64,000 nucleotides of DNA, taken from contig CAKMXJ010000004.1 of NCBI GenBank assembly GCA_928724745.1, forward strand, positions 1,116,001 through 1,180,000. Reading direction: 5' to 3'. The DNA is from Anthracocystis setariae (lineage: Eukaryota > Basidiomycota > Ustilaginomycetes > Ustilaginales > Ustilaginaceae). Below are positions 19,029 to 30,000 of this stretch, piece by piece (positions within the stretch are counted from its first letter, which is position 1; each line of letters begins with the position of its first letter). Below the pieces are notes generated by a model. That model worked only from the letters and a program-made list of their open reading frames with translations. It had not been told where the DNA came from and made no database searches. The translations under genes and the position numbers were made by a program.

Positions 19029-19768
19029 TGTTGTCAAGCGAGATTGTCATGGTATTCGTGGTCCTTTCTAATAAGGCTGTTTTGGCTTTCGTTTCTACAT
19101 TCATCGAGTTGTGTGGCTGTGGTGCTGCTTCTGCTGCTGAGAACATATGGTTTTTGGTGTGAGAGGGTTAGCAGTGTCCTATGCGGGGTTGAGAGAGGGG
19201 CAGGCGGGTTTTCACGCGGTTGGTGTGCCCTAAGGCGGAGGACGAGTTTATGGCGCATATGCGCTCATTCTACAGTACAAACACGCGGCAGCTCAGCACA
19301 GTGTAGGCAAAAAAAAAGGTTGAAATTACTCACTACTTTCAGTTACTCTCTCAACTGCATTCAGACAGAGGCTGCACAAAAAAGCCACAGACGCCGATGG
19401 TTTAGGGCTCGGGCCCGCTTTCATCATCCCGTCACCACCATAATACTCCACTATCATTCTTGGGTGCTTCTCGCCTTGATCTTCAAGCATCGATATCGCA
19501 GAGGTTCAGTTTAGGAAACGACAAGCAGCATCACGCTCACTATTGCTGTTTCAAGGGCCCAGCGACAGCCGCAGTCACGTTGGCAAGTCTCAGCTCAAGG
19601 CAGCATAGTCGCATCTAGTGCCAGTCAGTAGAGATCTGGTCGCTCACGGCATGCTAGCCACTCATCCAGCACAATCCACGTCGTAACCCAGCATCACACT
19701 AGCATCGATCTCCAAACTGCATCGGCATCGTCATCGTCATATTCTCGCGGCTTCGGTGCTTTCGAATC
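19029..19768 (+). other. Intergenic region upstream of SNF1
   Basis: Contains ctacagtac at 19271 and a short A run at 19308. A CA/TC-rich leader leads to the SNF1 ATG. No gene is seen. Confidence 0.5.
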
Positions 19769-22159
19769 ATGTCCGCCAGAGAGGCGTCCAGCTCCTCGTC
19801 ACGGCGTCAGCCCTCGGATCAACGCCAAGATCGACGTGCGGCATCATCCTCCCGCTCCTCCTCTCGCGTCGCATCCCGTTCTGGCTCGGTCCACCGTAGC
19901 GCCAAAGATAAACCTCCGGTCCGAATCGGTCAGTACATCCTCCAACAAACGCTCGGAGCTGGCTCGTTCGGCAAAGTCAAGCTCGCCACACATGCACTCA
20001 CCGGTCATCGTGTCGCGATGAAGATCATCAACCGTCGCAAAATCTCCAGCCTCGATATGGGTGGGCGCGTAAAGAGGGAGATTCAGTATCTGAAACTGCT
20101 CAGGCATCCACACATCATCAAGCTGTACGAGGTGATCACCACACCCAACGACATCATCATGGTGATCGAGTATGCCGGAGCCGAGCTGTTCCAGTACATC
20201 GTCGATCGGGGCAGGATGGCGGAACCGGAAGCGAGGAGGTTCTTCCAACAGGTCATCTGTGCGATGGAGTATTGTCATAGGCACAAGATTGTCCATCGTG
20301 ATTTGAAGCCGGAGAATCTGCTGCTGGATGAATACCTCAACGTCAAGATCGGCGACTTTGGTCTGTCCAACATCATGACAGATGGAGACTTTCTCAAGAC
20401 GAGTTGCGGTAGTCCGAACTACGCTGCGCCCGAGGTGATTTCGGGAAGGCTGTATGCAGGACCAGAGATCGACATTTGGTCTTGTGGTGTCATTCTGTAC
20501 GTCATGCTCTGTGGAAGGCTACCGTTCGATGACGAGTACATTCCAACATTGTTCAAGAAGATCAACAATGGGATCTACACGTTGCCGTCATACTTGTCGC
20601 AGGAGGCGAGGCATCTGTTGAGTCAGATGCTCGTGGTGGATCCGGTCAAGAGGATCACGATCCAGGAGATCAGGCAGCATCCGTGGTTCAATGTCGATCT
20701 CCCCGCGTACTTACGGCCGCTGCCGCCCACGCCAGCTGCCGAGAACCGAGGATTCGATTTCGGTATGACGACGTCTCCCGCAGGCACGGGGAGTCCGGCG
20801 GATACGACGACGGCTACAGGGTCCGAGGGAAGAAGTGGCAGTAGTTCGCAGACTTCGAGTTCGACGGGCAAGGCGGTGGTGGCAGGCGATCTCGGGTTGG
20901 TGGAGGATGATATTGTAGACGAGTTGGTGACCAAGATGGTCGGGTTTAGTAGGGACGAGGTGGTGAGTCAGTTGACCGAGGAGGGAGATAATCAGGTCAA
21001 GGTGGCGTATCAGTTGGTGAGGGATCATCGCAGGATGTTGCAATTGCATCATATGGAGGATACACATGGGATGGAGACGTTCCTGGCGCAAAGCCCGCCG
21101 GCGTGGAACGAGGGGTTGGAAGGGTTCATGGGCAGATCGACGAGCATCAAGAGGAAGAACAAGGATGCGGCAGCGGGTAGGGCAGTCAAGGAGCCGGTGC
21201 CGCCGGTGCCCGGTACTACGCAGACGGGCGCAGTAGGCGACGATGAGGGCGATTCGTATTTGGTGGATGCTGCGGATGCCGAGACGGATGACGGGAACGA
21301 GACGCTCGCGAGCGATGATGACGACGTGCTGACCGATGAGGATGGTCAATTGACGGATGTGGAGGATGTTACGAGCGAGAGGATTGTACGCCTGGCGGTG
21401 TTGGAGACATCTCTGCCTGGGTATTTGCGGGCGAGGGAAGCGGAGAGATTGGCGACACCGTCTGCCGAGAAGACGTCGTGGCCACAGTGTACGCCTGCGA
21501 CGCCGGCGGCTGAAGCCAGCACCCGCGCGATTCCTCCGATCTCGGCGCAAATTCACAAGAAACCTCGTTCACGCTGGCACTTTGGTATCCGCTCGCGCTC
21601 CCCACCGATGGAGATCATGCTGGAGCTGTACCGCACTCTGCAGTCGCTGGGGATGGAGTGGCGCTCCAAGCCGGTAGCGCAGGGCGGGAAAGGTGCCAAA
21701 GCGGAAGGCAAGGAGGGGGAAGGCGAACAGGCAAAGGCAGACGACAACAAGGGGGAAGAGCTGTTCTTCCTGGAAACCCGATGGAAGGTGGATCACGTGC
21801 TGGTGCGTATGGATCTACAGCTGTATCGCGTGGATGCTACCAACTATCTTGTCGATTTTCGTAATGTTGGGTACAGCAAACTCGATGCTGCGCCCGGAAC
21901 GCACGACGACGGTGGCGAAGGAGAAGCGAAAGATGGCAACGAGTTGGATGTGGACATGCTGGAGGCGGCGTTTAATAAGGCGATGACGGAGACGCAGGAG
22001 GAGTTGAGGCGGGGTGATCTGCAGCATAGGTTCGATGGAACGCGGATAAAGCCGAGTCTAGCGCCGGCGGTGCCGGCGGGGAGGAAGGAGGTCAATAGTC
22101 CGTTTTTGTTCCTTGAGTGTGCGACCAGGTTGATCGTCGAGCTCGCTGGCGGGGCTTGA
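19769..22159 (+). CDS. snf1: SNF1/AMPK catalytic subunit, carbon-source-regulated protein kinase
   Basis: Single exon of 796 residues. After a Ser/Arg-rich start (1-50) comes a complete kinase domain (about 54-309): glycine loop GAGSFGKV, VAMK lysine 85, HRDLKPEN (Asp178), DFG (Asp196) and the activation loop FLKTSCGSPNYAAPE with Thr211, equivalent to yeast Thr210, which is phosphorylated by upstream kinases. YAGAELFQYIV and the exact loop sequence point to SNF1 rather than other CAMK-like kinases. A UBA-like autoinhibitory segment (VDELVTKMVGFSRDEVVSQL) follows, then a long acidic insert, then a regulatory C-terminus containing RWHFGIRSRSPPMEIMLELY. SNF1 relieves glucose repression and, in plant pathogens, controls genes for wall-degrading enzymes. 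Confidence 0.95.
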   Translation: MSAREASSSSSRRQPSDQRQDRRAASSSRSSSRVASRSGSVHRSAKDKPPVRIGQYILQQTLGAGSFGKVKLATHALTGHRVAMKIINRRKISSLDMGGRVKREIQYLKLLRHPHIIKLYEVITTPNDIIMVIEYAGAELFQYIVDRGRMAEPEARRFFQQVICAMEYCHRHKIVHRDLKPENLLLDEYLNVKIGDFGLSNIMTDGDFLKTSCGSPNYAAPEVISGRLYAGPEIDIWSCGVILYVMLCGRLPFDDEYIPTLFKKINNGIYTLPSYLSQEARHLLSQMLVVDPVKRITIQEIRQHPWFNVDLPAYLRPLPPTPAAENRGFDFGMTTSPAGTGSPADTTTATGSEGRSGSSSQTSSSTGKAVVAGDLGLVEDDIVDELVTKMVGFSRDEVVSQLTEEGDNQVKVAYQLVRDHRRMLQLHHMEDTHGMETFLAQSPPAWNEGLEGFMGRSTSIKRKNKDAAAGRAVKEPVPPVPGTTQTGAVGDDEGDSYLVDAADAETDDGNETLASDDDDVLTDEDGQLTDVEDVTSERIVRLAVLETSLPGYLRAREAERLATPSAEKTSWPQCTPATPAAEASTRAIPPISAQIHKKPRSRWHFGIRSRSPPMEIMLELYRTLQSLGMEWRSKPVAQGGKGAKAEGKEGEGEQAKADDNKGEELFFLETRWKVDHVLVRMDLQLYRVDATNYLVDFRNVGYSKLDAAPGTHDDGGEGEAKDGNELDVDMLEAAFNKAMTETQEELRRGDLQHRFDGTRIKPSLAPAVPAGRKEVNSPFLFLECATRLIVELAGGA

Positions 22160-22724
22160 TGCGGTATGAGTGCGCACTTAGTGGTCTTCAGTTTGTAGTT
22201 CTAGTTGCGATTTTGGTTCAATACCCTCGTTTACTATGTATGCATTTTGGCATGCTGTTGGGGGAGGGTGTGCCAAGTCCGATCGGGTTGCTTGATGGAT
22301 CGGGAGAAGGAGAGCTAGGAACTGCATGGGCCGTGCGCCCGTTGCATAGCTTTTGGAAATGCCAAGATGCGCATCGGTAGGCCAGCACGACGCCGAAGCG
22401 AGCCAAGACAGGGCGGAATCTGAAAGAAAAAAAAAAAAAAAATGCGGCAAGAAATTGTTTGCCTCACAAAATGGCTTCATCGACCGCATTCCACATTTTA
22501 ATTTTAATCTCTGTTTCCACCAAAAAAAATGAATGACGTTGTCAAGCAGCCGTCATGCGGTTTGGCGGTGTATGACTTGGCATTGATTCCTGGGGGTTCT
22601 TCTTCAAATTGATTGCATCTTTTGTGTGCGTGTGTAGGGAGGAAGATGGTTGCTTCTCGACCATCATCATCATCATCATCATCATCATCGTCGTCGTCAT
22701 CATCAAGATTTTGTAGGGAACATC
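22160..22724 (+). other. Intergenic region between SNF1 and the Ca2+/H+ exchanger
   Basis: An A run (22425-22441) and a (CAT)n run (22662-22688) stand out. The end is the exchanger leader. No gene other than the short upstream ORF listed separately. Confidence 0.5.
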
Positions 22725-22735
22725 ATGCCGGCTAA
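22646..22735 (+). promoter_or_regulatory. Short upstream ORF overlapping the exchanger start
   Basis: ATG 22646 opens 29 codons (MVASRP, then a serine run encoded by TCA/TCG repeats, then RFCREHHAG) and stops at TAA 22733, overlapping the main ATG (22725) by 11 nt in another frame. If it lies in the mRNA it would lower translation of the exchanger. Whether transcription starts upstream of it is unknown. Confidence 0.4.
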
Positions 22736-23966
22736 CGAACGAACGCCTTTGGTTGGTGGCGACAACAGTCGCCTCCCGTCGCACAGTCACGAGCAGCACG
22801 AGCCGCCGACGCTGGTGAGCTCGTTGCGTTGGATCGTGACGTGCTCGTGGATCAATGCGTTGTTGATCTTTGTACCGCTGGGTATTGTCGCGGAGCATGC
22901 GCACTGGCCTGCGATTTGGATCTTCTCGCTCAACTTCCTCGCCATTATCCCGCTCGCCAAGATGCTGGGTGATGCCACGGAGCAGGTGTCGTTGCCGTTG
23001 GGACAGACGTTGGGAGGTTTGCTGAATGCGACGTTTGGTAATGCGGTCGAGTTGATCGTGGGTGTTGCTGCGTTGATGCAAGGTCAGTTGAGGATCGTAC
23101 AGACGAGTTTGATCGGTTCGATTCTGAGCAACATCCTGCTCGTGTTGGGCATGAGCTTTGTCGCCGGCGGACTGTTCAGAAGCGAAAACACGTTCCAGCA
23201 GACAGCTGCACAGGCGAGTGGATCGATCATGACGCTCGGTTGCATCACGCTCGCCATCCCTGCCGCTTACCACATGTCGCTGAAAACCAGCTCGATCCTG
23301 TCGGGCGATTTCGACAAGCTCGCGCTGCTCAACACCCGCGCCGGAGCAGGAGGCGAGGACAAATCGGGACTGCTCTTCATCTCGCGCGGCACCTCGCTCA
23401 TCCTCGTGTGCATCTACGTGCTGTATCTCTTCTTCCAACTCAAATCGCACGCCTTCCTGTACGAGGCCGAAGAATCCGACGACGAAGACGAAGTCGCCGC
23501 CATGACTCCGCTCGCCGCCATGCTCGCACTCGCCACCGTCACGATCCTCACCGCCTTCAACGCAGATTACCTCGTCGGTGCCATCGACGAAGTCGCCAAC
23601 AACTACCACATCCCCAAAGCCTTCATCGGCACCATCCTCCTCCCCATCGTTGGCAACATGGCCGAACACCTCACTGCCGTCTGGATGGCCTCGAAAGGCA
23701 AGATGGAGATCTCCCTCGGTATCGCCATCGGATCGTCCATCCAGATCTCCGTAGGCATGATCCCCATCCTCGTTCTCGTCGGTTGGGCCGTCCACCAGCC
23801 CCTAACGCTCTACTTTGAGACCTTTGAAACCGTCATCCTCGTCGCCGCGGTCTTTTTGGTCAACACCTTGGTTCAGGATGGTAAGAGTAATTACATGGAG
23901 GGCGCTATGCTCTGTTCGCTGTACATCGTCGCCGCGCTCAGCTTCTGGGTTTCTCCATCGATGTAA
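22725..23966 (+). CDS. Vacuolar Ca2+/H+ exchanger (CAX family, VCX1-like)
   Basis: Single exon, 413 residues from ATG 22725 (MPANERTPLVG), close to the 411 of yeast Vcx1. The two family alpha-repeats are present: NATFGNAVELIVG in the first half and LPIVGNMAEHLTAVWMA in the second. They carry the acidic residues that bind Ca2+. Hydrophobic segments suggest about eleven membrane helices, with an acidic loop (YEAEESDDEDEV) in the middle as usual. The protein moves Ca2+ into the vacuole in exchange for protons and clears cytosolic Ca2+ after signalling. An in-frame opening upstream would add a His run from a CAT repeat, has no ATG, and is not taken as part of the gene. Confidence 0.93.
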   Translation: MPANERTPLVGGDNSRLPSHSHEQHEPPTLVSSLRWIVTCSWINALLIFVPLGIVAEHAHWPAIWIFSLNFLAIIPLAKMLGDATEQVSLPLGQTLGGLLNATFGNAVELIVGVAALMQGQLRIVQTSLIGSILSNILLVLGMSFVAGGLFRSENTFQQTAAQASGSIMTLGCITLAIPAAYHMSLKTSSILSGDFDKLALLNTRAGAGGEDKSGLLFISRGTSLILVCIYVLYLFFQLKSHAFLYEAEESDDEDEVAAMTPLAAMLALATVTILTAFNADYLVGAIDEVANNYHIPKAFIGTILLPIVGNMAEHLTAVWMASKGKMEISLGIAIGSSIQISVGMIPILVLVGWAVHQPLTLYFETFETVILVAAVFLVNTLVQDGKSNYMEGAMLCSLYIVAALSFWVSPSM

Positions 23967-24140
23967 CAGAGGAAAGGGGAATGCATATACTTGTTACATT
24001 AGGTTCCACATGTCCGCACGCTCATCTTCTCAGATTCGCAAGGAATAAACCTCATTTATTCATTTTACTTTTTTGGGTTCAGTTCGCACTAGTTGGCGAG
24101 AAATTTTTCAAAGCTGTGTGTGCTCTAGCCGGGAGAAGGG

Positions 24141-24578
24141 TCAGGGCATGGTAGGATGGCCTGAGAAGCGGCGGAGAGGTCTTTCTGGGGTGTTAGGCGG
24201 GGCTCGTGGGCTATCAGTGCGATCGTCGGGTGCGAATTCGAGTCTTCTCATCGTGCCTTGGGGCGGGTTTCTGGTGGGGATGACGCGGTCGCCGAGGTAG
24301 ATGGGCGAGTTGTGCGGCGTGACGGCTATGCGCGACGAGGTAGAAGACGAGCCGGGTAGGACTCTTCGGAGGTATTCGGCGAGTTGGGAATGTTCGGTGG
24401 TGGTGGTGGCGGCGACGCTGGTTTCGACAGCGGCTGCCTCGGTGACAGGGTTGACGATTCCGAGCGGTGCTCCGAGGGTCAATTGCGACTGGGAGAGGAC
24501 GAGACAGAGTAGGATGACTAGAACTAGCGAGTGAGGTGCTCCCCGACGGGAGAACGGCAAGTTGCTCGTGGCAGCCAT
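24141..24578 (-). CDS. Small secreted protein, candidate effector
   Basis: 145 residues, single exon. The N-terminus (MAATSNLPFSRRGAPHSLVL, then a Leu/Val-rich stretch ending LTLGAPLG) is a plausible signal peptide with cleavage after about residue 36. The mature part has no cysteine and is rich in Pro, Arg, Thr and Ser. A TATA box (TATAAA at 24656-24661) stands about 80 nt before the ATG, supporting a real gene. No known domain is recognised. Small secreted orphan proteins are typical of smut effector repertoires, but this function is inference. Confidence 0.6.
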   Translation of the reverse strand: MAATSNLPFSRRGAPHSLVLVILLCLVLSQSQLTLGAPLGIVNPVTEAAAVETSVAATTTTEHSQLAEYLRRVLPGSSSTSSRIAVTPHNSPIYLGDRVIPTRNPPQGTMRRLEFAPDDRTDSPRAPPNTPERPLRRFSGHPTMP

Positions 24579-24655
24579 AGCGAAAGAACAAGCACGGCGG
24601 AAACAAGTGATGGGGAAGACACAGGCAGGACTCTAGCGTCGAGCTCGACGAGAAC

Positions 24656-24661
24656 TTTATA
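24656..24661 (-). promoter_or_regulatory. TATA box of the small secreted protein gene
   Basis: ATATAAAG on the minus strand, about 78 nt upstream of the ATG at 24578. Confidence 0.55.
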
Positions 24662-26857
24662 TGCACTTCTCGAGCTCTGGTTTGTGCTCCGGAATGTTGT
24701 GTGCGACCAAGCGCCAATGCGAATGTTTATGGCCACGTTATGGGCGTAGTTAACTGTGCCCATATTGCAGCGGTGAAGGCGTCCAAGTCCACGTCAATCC
24801 TTCGCAACCGCCGATATCGACATTCGAACATGGACAATGGCTATGAAGCGAGCCTTTAAGCATGGACGGTGGTGATGATGGTGGAGAAGTGCCTTCTTGG
24901 CATTGGCCCATTTGCGAACGTCGACTTCAAAGAACCGAATTGTAGTGTTGCTGGCATATGAGCTCATACAAATGCCAAGATGAAAGGGCGCGTGTCGTTG
25001 CATGCAGTTGGGAAGATTTCAGTCAATCCGCTGGTGGCCAAGCGTCGACACACTCAGTTGATCAACACCCTGTTTCATTAGCTTGACAAGAGCAGATCAT
25101 GTCGAGTCGGATCAAAGCGCAATTCGGCCCGACATGGTGCGTGTCCGGTCGAGTCAAGCTGCAGTAAATCCGACGATCGGAGCTGAGCTTTCGGTCCTCG
25201 TGACTGCCGGAACAGGATGAGTTGCGCGGCATTTGGTGCCAGCCTTTCTTTCTCATGCGAGGGCTCGAGGGTGGCGTAGAGGTGAGGCTTGCGATGATCA
25301 ATCCTTCGCGCAACCGGGCCTACAGCGGTACTGTACTTCATGAGCGAGGTAACAAGGTTGATGGCGTGGAAACATCCAGAAGAGATGGTGGCTGTGAGAA
25401 TTGTTGCTGCAGTTTGCTTATGCACATACCTACACTGTCGTATTTGTGGGAGGTACAGTATTCGGTTGGCTTGATACACCCACGTTTGACCACCTCATGT
25501 GCTGGACCCAATGTGGCAGAAGAAAATGAGGGTAAGCCATATGATGGGATCTGCGCAAGGTGGCCCCAGACGACATACAGTATTATTGATTAGCCATGTC
25601 GCTCGGATCTCACACAGCCTTTGTCAACTGGAATACTGTAGTTGAAGACTGGTCACACTTGCGGATCTGACACCCTAGACTTTAAAGTGATCAAGGCAAG
25701 CCAAGACTATGACGCTTGAGATATGTCTGGCTACATCTGGCGACGCGGTTTCGGACCGGACCTTTCCGCGTTGGTCCTTCGAGACTGAAACTCTGCCACA
25801 TGTACGATACTGAATGTTCTCCCTCGACAGTGCCAATATCGTTTGTGCAGCTCATGGATGCTGCACCGCCACCGACATCGCCACATCCTTCCTGTAAAAT
25901 TCGTTTGTCCAGAAGAATCAATTTGGTTGCCCGATCTGACCTTGAGACGTCTTGTCAATTGTTTTGAACGCTTTTCCGATGCGTTCCTTGGGGGAGGCGG
26001 GGTACACTGCAGTTGTATCCAGCAACCAAACAATGGTACGCTGCGCAAATCCCACGGTTTCACTCTGCACCAACAAGTCATGCTTTGTTCTGAATCACTT
26101 CTCGAAACGCACACGATGAAACATTTCGGAAACACTTGATCGAAGTTTATTTTGGTCTTTACCAGCAAAATGCGGAGAAGAGAAAGAGCTCACACAAGGC
26201 ATTCAGCCCTTTCGGATTATCCACCCGAAAGTCGTGCCTCTCAATCACAGCGCATCCGAAATTTAGTTTCATGCCAGGCTCAGTCGGATTTCGGAAATGC
26301 CGACCTGCCATTCTTCGGTTGAGCCAACAAGTTTTATCCCCTCAAACATATAGAACCACAACCATATCCTTATTGCCATTGTGTCCTGCAAAGCGCAACT
26401 TGCCTCTCAGCAAGATCGATGCACCTCGATCAACAGTGCCTCAATCACCAGCTATATGTCTTGTTCACCGGCCATGTTCCTAGACCGACGGCGAGCAGCC
26501 GTCGCTACGAGACATCTTGACTGACTGATAGCTTTGTCTCCTAAGAGACATCGACAGCTCATACATATGGTCGATGGTGCCGCATTCGTATGTTGTCCCA
26601 TCGATTCGGATCAATCCGACAAGCCTTCGATGGATCATGATCTTTGACCCACAGGTCAAGAGCCAAGGTGCGCTTCGGAGAAACCCAAATGCGCTGTCTG
26701 GCGCCCTGAGGTGCCCCGACGGTCGGTGCAGGGCTTCTGCCTTCACACTCAGCCTTTCTGCCCAGCCCAAACTCATCCTTGGCAACCTTACCTGCTGGCT
26801 CGAGTCGGATGCTACCGATCTGCGAGAATGGCGCTGGTCGATAGAGCAGAGACAAGA

Positions 26858-26866
26858 TATATATAG
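26858..26866 (+). promoter_or_regulatory. TATA box of the multicopper oxidase gene
   Basis: TATATATAG, 158 nt before the ATG at 27024. The intervening leader is CT-rich. Confidence 0.5.
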
Positions 26867-27023
26867 ATAGCGTCGCTCAGAGGCGCTGGTCTTTGACGAG
26901 GAGAGTCCCCTACTTGGCTTCTACGTCTCTCTTCCCTCTCCCCGAGCAGTGCAAAGCTGCGGCGGCTTCTACAAGTCTCCAGACTCGCTTCGGCCCGTAT
27001 TGTACAGTGTAATTAAAAGCTAG

Positions 27024-30000
27024 ATGCTCTGCGCTATGCCGAACGCCAACATCCCACCCCGTTCCCCAGGATGGGTGCAGCAAGTTTGGGTCAGATCTGC
27101 TCCCCGCCTAACTCTGCTTCTTGCTATCCTGGCGAGTACCTTCTATGCTCTTGTTTTTGCGGTCCCCACCCCACAACTGGCAAGTCCTCGCGATGGGACG
27201 GCCAGCAATTTCACATCGATCAACAGCGAACAAGACGAGGTCCATCGTCGCTTACTTGTTGAGCGACACAACCAAATCTCTTCCGTCTCCGTCGCGGCTG
27301 GATTCGTTCACCCGACCCACCTCTATCGTCGTGCAGCCGAGGCATTGCCGCCTCCCGACAAGGCTTACAACTTGACGGTCACTCAAGGCATGATCAACCC
27401 GGATGGCTTCGAACGTCTCGGCTTCCTCATGAACGGCAAATTCCCCGCCGACCCTTTCGTCTGGGATGAGAACGATGACGTCGAGATCACGGTCAACAAC
27501 CAAGGCCCAGTTCCCTTCGCCATCCACTGGCACGGCATCCACCAGATCGGCACTCCCGAGATGGACGGCGTGCCCGGTCTGTCGCAGTGGAATATCTACT
27601 CGGGTCAGAGCTACACATATCGCTTCAAGCTGACCAACCAGTACGGTGGCTATTGGTACCACAGTCACGAGCGAGGCTACTACGCCGATGGCCTCCGAGG
27701 AACCATCTACATTCGACCCAAAGCTGGCAGGAAGAAGCCTTGGAGTCTCATCGGTCAGAACCAGACTGACGTCGACCAGCTCGAAGCCGCCGAGAAGGAC
27801 TTTCAGGTCATGTCTCTGTCGGACCATTGGCACGTCAACCACACGGAGATGCTTTTGACGGTTCACGAGACTGGTGTTCCTCCTGCCTGCTTTGACTCAC
27901 TTCAGATCAATGGTCGCGGTCGCCAGTACTGCTTTGATGATTGGAGCACCGTGAGCGCGCCTGTGCAGGACAGTCTCCTTCGCAATTTCAGCGACATCAA
28001 TCCCGACGGTTTCACTTCCAAAGGTTGCATTTCGCTTGTTCCGCCCAAGGATGGCTACACGGTCAAGGGAACGCTCGATACCCGGTATGGGGATACTTGT
28101 CAGAACACAACCAGCCCACTCACAGTCTTTAGCGCTTCCAACGCGATCAAAGCAGGTCGACGCTGGCTCAACTTGGAAGTCATAGACACAGCGACGAACT
28201 GGTATTACGGACTCAGCATCGACTCGCACAAGATGTGGATCGTGGCGGTGGACGGCCACTACATTGAGCCGATGCAAGTCGATTGGGCTCAAGTCACTAT
28301 CGGCAGTCGTCTCAGCATCATGGTGGAGCTCAATCCAGAGTACGAAGGAAACATCTTTCCCATTCGCCTCACCGGCTCTCGGCCCCTGCAGCCCATCGAA
28401 GGTCATGCTTTCCTCTCTTACATGGATGATGTCGACACTACATGGTCTCCTAGTCTTGACGAGGACTTTGGCTATGTGACGCGCGAACTCAGCAGTGCTC
28501 ATGTCCCCTTTAACGGCTTCGTCACAGACCCAGACGTCGTCAAGTGGAAGGCAAATCTCACAATTCCCTTCGATCCCATCAGCGGTTGTCCAACAACCTC
28601 CAACATGACTCTGCACGCTGTTGCCTCTCAGAACAGCCTCAATGTTTGGCAGGTGGCGTCGACGCCACTCGACACCACTCGTCTTGCTGACGATCGACCG
28701 ATCCTGTTTAACGCAACCGATGGCAACGCTACCGCGACTCAGATGACGCCCTACGCCACGATCCCGATGGGCACAGTCGTTGACATCATCCTCGAGAACA
28801 ATATATACTCGATCGTAGGCGGTCCGAACAGTCCGCATCCTTTCCATATGCACTCGCGAAGGTTCTGGATCATCGGTAGCGGCACTGGCCCGTTCCCGGC
28901 CGACACGGTGCTTCAGGCTGAAGGTAAAGGCGTCGTCTTCAACTTCGATAATCCACCTCTGCGTGACGGCTTTGACATCGACGCCAATTCTTGGGTCGTT
29001 ATTCGCTACGTGGTCGACCATCCGGCCGCCAACATCCTTCACTGTCACATCGACGACCATGCCATTGAGGGTATGGCGGCCATACTGCTCGAGGGCTTGG
29101 AGACGCTCACAGCTGGCAACTTCAGCGAAAGCGTCAAGTCTCGACCTGCCAACTGGGTGGAGACTCAAAATGACGAGCTCGGTCTGGTGCTGAAAGAATC
29201 ATGGGAGACGGGTGCAGTCGAGCTCAAATGGATCGAGCCCGCAGCGACCAATACCTTGAACCCGTGGAGTGATCCTCGTCCGCTCGCCAGCAGCATCCAA
29301 AACCTGGCCAGCTCTAACAGTGTACTCAAGGCGATCACGAGCTCGTTGGAAAGGGCATTAAGCTCCGCTCAGGCGGCTACGACCGGCCTCACCGCGATTA
29401 CGGCGACTGTGGGGGAGCACTTGACAGTTTTCACGGGAGCAGCCTCCTTTAGCGCGACTGCTACCCCTGCTAGTGCTGCTGGGATCCAGACAACCCTGAA
29501 CGCCGCAGCGACCGCACCTGCACGTACCGTCTACACAACCACAACTCTCACCGTGACGCCTTCTGCGCTGTCGACGCCCGTCACTTCAGATCCTTCAACT
29601 GGCACATCAAGTGAGCCTGATCTCACGCTCAACACAGCTGCTACGATCCTTTTCCCCTCAACATCGACTGAGGTTCTGGCAAATTCGGCTGAGAGTAGAG
29701 CTCACGAGACCAACGTATCTCCCGTACCCGCTTCCGGCACGCCGAGTGTCACAGCATCGGCTTTATCTACTGGTGCCAGTGTGATCTCCTCCTCTTCCGC
29801 GACGACTCAAGTCGCTCTCTCTGCTTCTTCGTCTGAACCCATGACGACCCAGCCTGTACTTTCGTCTGCGCCAACGGACGTTACCGTGACTGCTAGCACC
29901 TCCTCTGCTAGTGTCATTCTGGGCTCTTCTGCTTCCCTTCCGACTATTCTTCCTCACAGCGTACTGACGGGAATACCTGTATCCTCGCCAGCCTCGAGCA

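Larger units (their letters stand above)
24579..27023. other. Gene-free stretch between a secreted-protein gene and the multicopper oxidase
   Basis: About 2.4 kb with only short unconvincing ORFs on both strands. Several TACTGTA/TACAGTA words occur between 25330 and 25640. Its right end is the oxidase promoter. Confidence 0.5.

Noticed and set aside
22542..23795. 417-codon minus-strand frame across the Ca2+/H+ exchanger
   Set aside because: Composition is low-complexity and lies exactly opposite conserved exchanger motifs.
25801..25822. GATACTGAATGTT resembling the right arm of the copia palindrome
   Set aside because: The left arm is missing and there is no retroelement nearby; a chance match is likely.
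27897..29168. 423-codon minus-strand frame across the multicopper oxidase
   Set aside because: Opposite conserved copper motifs; no recognisable product.
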